This document shows, piece after piece, positions 37,588-42,167 of a stretch of DNA of 42,167 bases. A program made the translations under genes and the position numbers. Source of the stretch: Pseudomonadota bacterium (GTDB lineage: Bacteria; Pseudomonadota; Gammaproteobacteria; Xanthomonadales; Rhodanobacteraceae); NCBI GenBank assembly GCA_023388255.1, contig JAEWGO010000020.1, positions 1 to 42,167 on the forward strand, in the 5' to 3' direction. Below the pieces are notes generated by a model that ran no database searches, had not been told where the DNA came from, and worked only from the letters and a program-made list of their open reading frames with translations. Each line of letters begins with the position of its first letter. The stretch's first letter is position 1.

Positions 37588-39086
37588 GCGATGTGTCGCC
37601 CGCGCCCGCGCGTCCGGCGCGACCTAACTTCGGTTACGCGCGTCGCCACGGCGTCGCGCTGACCGGCTGGCACGATGGCGCCGCCGACATCGTTTGCCGC
37701 CCCGGCGTGCGTCCCGAGGTACTGGCGGAACTGCGCCGCCATCTCGCCGCGCCGTTGCGTTTCAGCACGCTGGCCGCGCCCGAGTTCGAACGCCTGCTGC
37801 GCGATCTCTACGAGCAGGGCGACGACGCGCGCACGATGGTCGGCGATCTCGACGAACGCATGGACCTCAAAGCCGTCGCCGACGAATTGCCCGAACCCGA
37901 GGATCTGCTCGAAAGCGACGACGACGCGCCGATCATCCGCCTGATCAACGCGCTGCTGACCGAGGCGGTGAAGGAAGGCGCGTCGGATATCCACATCGAG
38001 CCATACGAAAACCGCCTCGTCGTGCGCTTCCGCATCGACGGCGTATTGCGCGAGGTGCTGGCGCCGCAGAAGGCGATCGCCGGCGCCGTCGTCAGCCGTA
38101 TCAAGGTGATGGCCAAGCTCGACATCGCCGAACGCCGCCTGCCGCAGGACGGACGCATCGGCCTGCGCATCGCCGGGCGCCCGGTCGACGTGCGCGTGTC
38201 GACGATTCCGGCCGGGCGCGGCGAGCGCGTCGTGTTGCGCCTGCTCGACAAACAGGCCGGCAAGCTCGACCTCGCCCAGCTGGGCATGGACGACGATCTG
38301 CGCACGCGCCTTGAAGACTTGATCTCGCGACCGCACGGCATCCTGCTCGTTACCGGCCCGACCGGTTCGGGCAAGACGACCACTTTGTATGGCTCGCTGC
38401 TCAAGCTCAACGACAGCTCACGCAACATCATGACCGTCGAGGACCCGATCGAGTACTACATCGACGGCGTCGGCCAGACCCAGGTCAACACACGTGTCGA
38501 CATGACGTTCGCGCGCGGCCTGCGCGCGATCCTGCGGCAGGATCCCGATGTCGTCATGGTCGGCGAGATCCGCGATCTGGAGACGGCCGAGATCGCGGTG
38601 CAGTCGTCGCTGACCGGACATCTTGTGTTGTCGACCCTGCACACCAATTCCGCCGCCGGTGCGGTCGCGCGCCTGCGCGACATGGGGGTCGAACCGTTCC
38701 TGCTCGCATCGAGCCTGATCGGCGTGTTCGCGCAACGCCTCGTGCGCGTGCTCGACCCGGCGGCACGCGAGGCGTACGCGGCGACGCCGGCCGAGCTCGC
38801 CGCATTCGGCAAGCCCGCCGACATGCAAGCCACGCTGTATCGACCACGCGCCGACATCGTCATCGGGGGCAGCCGCCAAGCCGGTTACAAGGGCCGCACC
38901 GGCATCTACGAGCTGATCGCGATCGACGAAACGCTGCGTCGCCTGATTCATGAGGGAGCTTCGGAAGCCGACCTGGAGCGTCAGGCACGCAGGCGTTCGG
39001 TTTCAATCCTCGAAGATGGCTGGCGCAAATGCGTTGCCGGCATCACCTCGACCGAGGAAGTGTTGCGCGTGACGCGGGAAGAGTGA
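37584..39086 (+). CDS. gspE: Type II secretion system ATPase GspE lacking the zinc-binding cysteines
   Basis: This gene encodes 500 residues from ATG 37584, inside the gspD stop. The N-terminal T2SSE_N domain (1-100) binds GspL. The ATPase core has Walker A GPTGSGKTTT (258-267), the Asp box, Walker B-like VVMVGEIRD and the His box GHLVLSTLHTN. It powers pseudopilus assembly from the cytosol. In most GspE proteins a tetracysteine zinc domain follows (C-x2-C...C-x2-C before a GYKGRTGIYE motif). Here the equivalents read LDPAAREAY and DIVIGGSRQAGYKGRTGIYE, with no cysteine between residues 390 and 436. All other motifs are intact. The genes that usually follow (gspF onward) are absent. Confidence 0.95.
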   Translation: MSDVSPAPARPARPNFGYARRHGVALTGWHDGAADIVCRPGVRPEVLAELRRHLAAPLRFSTLAAPEFERLLRDLYEQGDDARTMVGDLDERMDLKAVADELPEPEDLLESDDDAPIIRLINALLTEAVKEGASDIHIEPYENRLVVRFRIDGVLREVLAPQKAIAGAVVSRIKVMAKLDIAERRLPQDGRIGLRIAGRPVDVRVSTIPAGRGERVVLRLLDKQAGKLDLAQLGMDDDLRTRLEDLISRPHGILLVTGPTGSGKTTTLYGSLLKLNDSSRNIMTVEDPIEYYIDGVGQTQVNTRVDMTFARGLRAILRQDPDVVMVGEIRDLETAEIAVQSSLTGHLVLSTLHTNSAAGAVARLRDMGVEPFLLASSLIGVFAQRLVRVLDPAAREAYAATPAELAAFGKPADMQATLYRPRADIVIGGSRQAGYKGRTGIYELIAIDETLRRLIHEGASEADLERQARRRSVSILEDGWRKCVAGITSTEEVLRVTREE

Positions 39087-39331
39087 GCGCCGGCATTCGC
39101 TGGTCCGTCGTTTCAGCAAAAACCGAGTTCCGGCTGAATTGAAGGCCTGGTGGCGGTTCATGCGATGGCATGGGTGCGTCAATGGCTGATCGAGAATGCG
39201 GTTCGGCGATTCCTTCGTCGCTGATCCGCTCGATCGGCCTATGGCATGGTATGCAATTGCGCGCGAACACCGCGAATGTCCTTTCCCAAAGCATCGATGG
39301 TGATCGGCGCGTGCTTGACCGCTCCCCACGC

Positions 39332-41073
<1,742 letters not shown>

Positions 41074-41155
41074 GGTGTTCCAGTCGGGTGGAGGTTCGAC
41101 GCCGTGGGCGCCGCCGGCGAGTTTCGCACGCGGCGCGCCATGACGCCGCATGCAT

Positions 41156-41785
41156 TCAGCGCTTCTTGGCCGGTGCATCCTGCGTTGTCGGTTTGTCCGC
41201 GATCGCCTCGACCTGGATACGCAAGGTGACGTCCATCGAGAAGCCGTAGTCCTTGCCGGCGCCTAGGCCGAAGTCGTCGCGCTTGAACGTGGCGAGCGCG
41301 TCCGCTCCGCAGACCTCGCGCTTGAGCATCGGGTGCGGCATGCATTTGAAGGCGTCGATCCTGAGCACGACGGGACGCGTCACGCCATGCAGGTTCAGGT
41401 CGCCGACAACGCGCGACGGCACGCCGTTGACGAAGCCTTCAAGCTTTCCGGTGTAGGTAGCGTCGGGATAGTTGACCACGTCGAACAACTGGTCGCCCTT
41501 GGCGTACTCGTTCAATTTGGCATGGCCGAAATCGACGCTGGCGAGATCCACTCGGAGGTAGACGCGCCCGGTGTCGGCCGCCTTGTCCAGCGACACCGTG
41601 CCGCTGGTCCTGTCGAACTTTCCGCGCCAGGTCGAGAGACCGCCGAGATGGTCTGCTTCGAAGCTGGGATAGGTGTGGTCCGGATCGATCGTGTAGGCGA
41701 CCGTGGCGGCCGAGGCGATACCGCTCGTATCGGCAAGCAGCAGGGGGACGAAAAGCAGGCTCAACGCAATGGGACGACCATGCAT
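41156..41785 (-). CDS. Exported YceI-family lipid-binding protein
   Basis: This gene encodes 209 residues. ATG 41785 has GGAG six bases upstream and opens a signal peptide (MHGRPIALSLLFVPLLLADT, cut near ASA). The mature protein matches YceI: YTIDPDHTYPSFEADHLGGL, the FGHAKLNEY block, FDVVNYPDATYTG, VVGDLNLHGVTRPV and a final strand VTLRIQVEA. YceI proteins form a lipocalin-like beta-barrel that binds isoprenoid lipids in the periplasm. Two cysteines (CMPHPMLKREVC) may form a disulfide. Its end lies 83 bases upstream of the ABC ATPase start, on the same strand. Confidence 0.95.
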   Translation of the reverse strand: MHGRPIALSLLFVPLLLADTSGIASAATVAYTIDPDHTYPSFEADHLGGLSTWRGKFDRTSGTVSLDKAADTGRVYLRVDLASVDFGHAKLNEYAKGDQLFDVVNYPDATYTGKLEGFVNGVPSRVVGDLNLHGVTRPVVLRIDAFKCMPHPMLKREVCGADALATFKRDDFGLGAGKDYGFSMDVTLRIQVEAIADKPTTQDAPAKKR

Positions 41786-42167
41786 GGGAATCTCCGCTCG
41801 AAGGATGGAACGCTCGCGCACCGGTGTTCGGTACAACGACGAACGAGCCAAGCGGATTTCGACACGTAGCGAAGCATGGGCGGCCCTGCGGCAGGCGCTG
41901 CGCAGGTGCATCGCGATTGCATGTTGCCGCGACGGCCGTTCTGCCGAGGGCGCGGGCCGCGCCGCGCAGCGGGGAATCGGCGGTCGGTCTGGCGCGCAAG
42001 TGGCGGCTGTCGAGCGCGATTGGCGGGGGCTGCGATCGCGCAGCGGCAGGAAGAGGGCAGGGCGCAAGACGAGTCGATGTGGTGCCGCTGGAACGCGTCC
42101 TCGTCCGCAGACCGCCCCTGCGGTGCGTCGCGTGGTTCGGCGGGGCCCATACCCCCCCTAACCCGCG
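41786..42167. other. Right-edge region without a recognisable gene
   Basis: There are 382 bases upstream of the yceI-like gene to the window edge. The open frames here have no start with a ribosome binding site and no family resemblance. It probably contains the yceI promoter; no specific site could be picked with confidence. Confidence 0.5.

Overview
The window is GC-rich chromosomal DNA with short intergenic gaps and many ATGA stop/start overlaps. Gene content points to a gammaproteobacterium of the Lysobacterales (Xanthomonadales), perhaps the Rhodanobacteraceae. The reasons are an algZ/algR-hemC neighbourhood, a Rho with a long N-terminal extension, an exported protein with an I-F-x-N-G-F-D tail, an ECF sigma factor joined to Ser/Thr kinases, and GGAGAGGG-type palindromic repeats. 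This taxonomic reading is inference; no rRNA or tRNA gene is present.

Region 1 (1-3292) is a chromosomal integron. An IntI tyrosine recombinase gene on the + strand is divergent from an attI junction and at least five cassettes read on the - strand. Four attC sites are visible in full, and a fifth cassette runs off the left edge. The cassettes look less GC-rich than the rest and encode a DUF2007/zinc-ribbon protein, an exported protein and unknowns. A strong hairpin separates the integron from the next gene.

Region 2 (3428-9601) holds an exported S9 peptidase (-), then on the + strand a carboxylesterase, a LytS/AlgZ-like histidine kinase overlapping a LytTR response regulator, and hemC.

Region 3 (9759-17298, all -) has a DUF481 outer-membrane-type protein and a tightly overlapped operon for a membrane-bound molybdoenzyme: catalytic subunit, SLC13 permease, four-cluster ferredoxin subunit and DmsC/NrfD-like anchor. 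It is most like the sulfite-oxidising SoeABC. A divergent WYL-domain regulator and a patatin phospholipase follow (17407-19374, +).

Region 4 (19378-26246) has a likely gene remnant, a TctE/QseC-type two-component pair, rho and trxA on the - strand, then a RhlB-type DEAD-box helicase on the + strand.

Region 5 (26341-32649, -) is a probable signalling operon: an ECF sigma factor followed by two paralogous membrane-bound Ser/Thr kinases with large C-terminal sensor/TPR-like domains. Next to it lie an exported delta-60-repeat protein (-) and, divergently, the type II secretion genes gspC-gspD-gspE (+). The secretion set stops after gspE. The window closes with a two-gene ABC-2 exporter and an exported YceI protein (-).

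Points most worth a second look are the cassette array with one damaged recombination core, palindromic repeats that appear to be translated inside the molybdoenzyme, a GspE lacking the usual zinc-binding cysteines, the sigma/double-kinase operon beside secretion genes, and a terminator-like hairpin downstream of paired 11-bp repeats ahead of the DUF481 gene.
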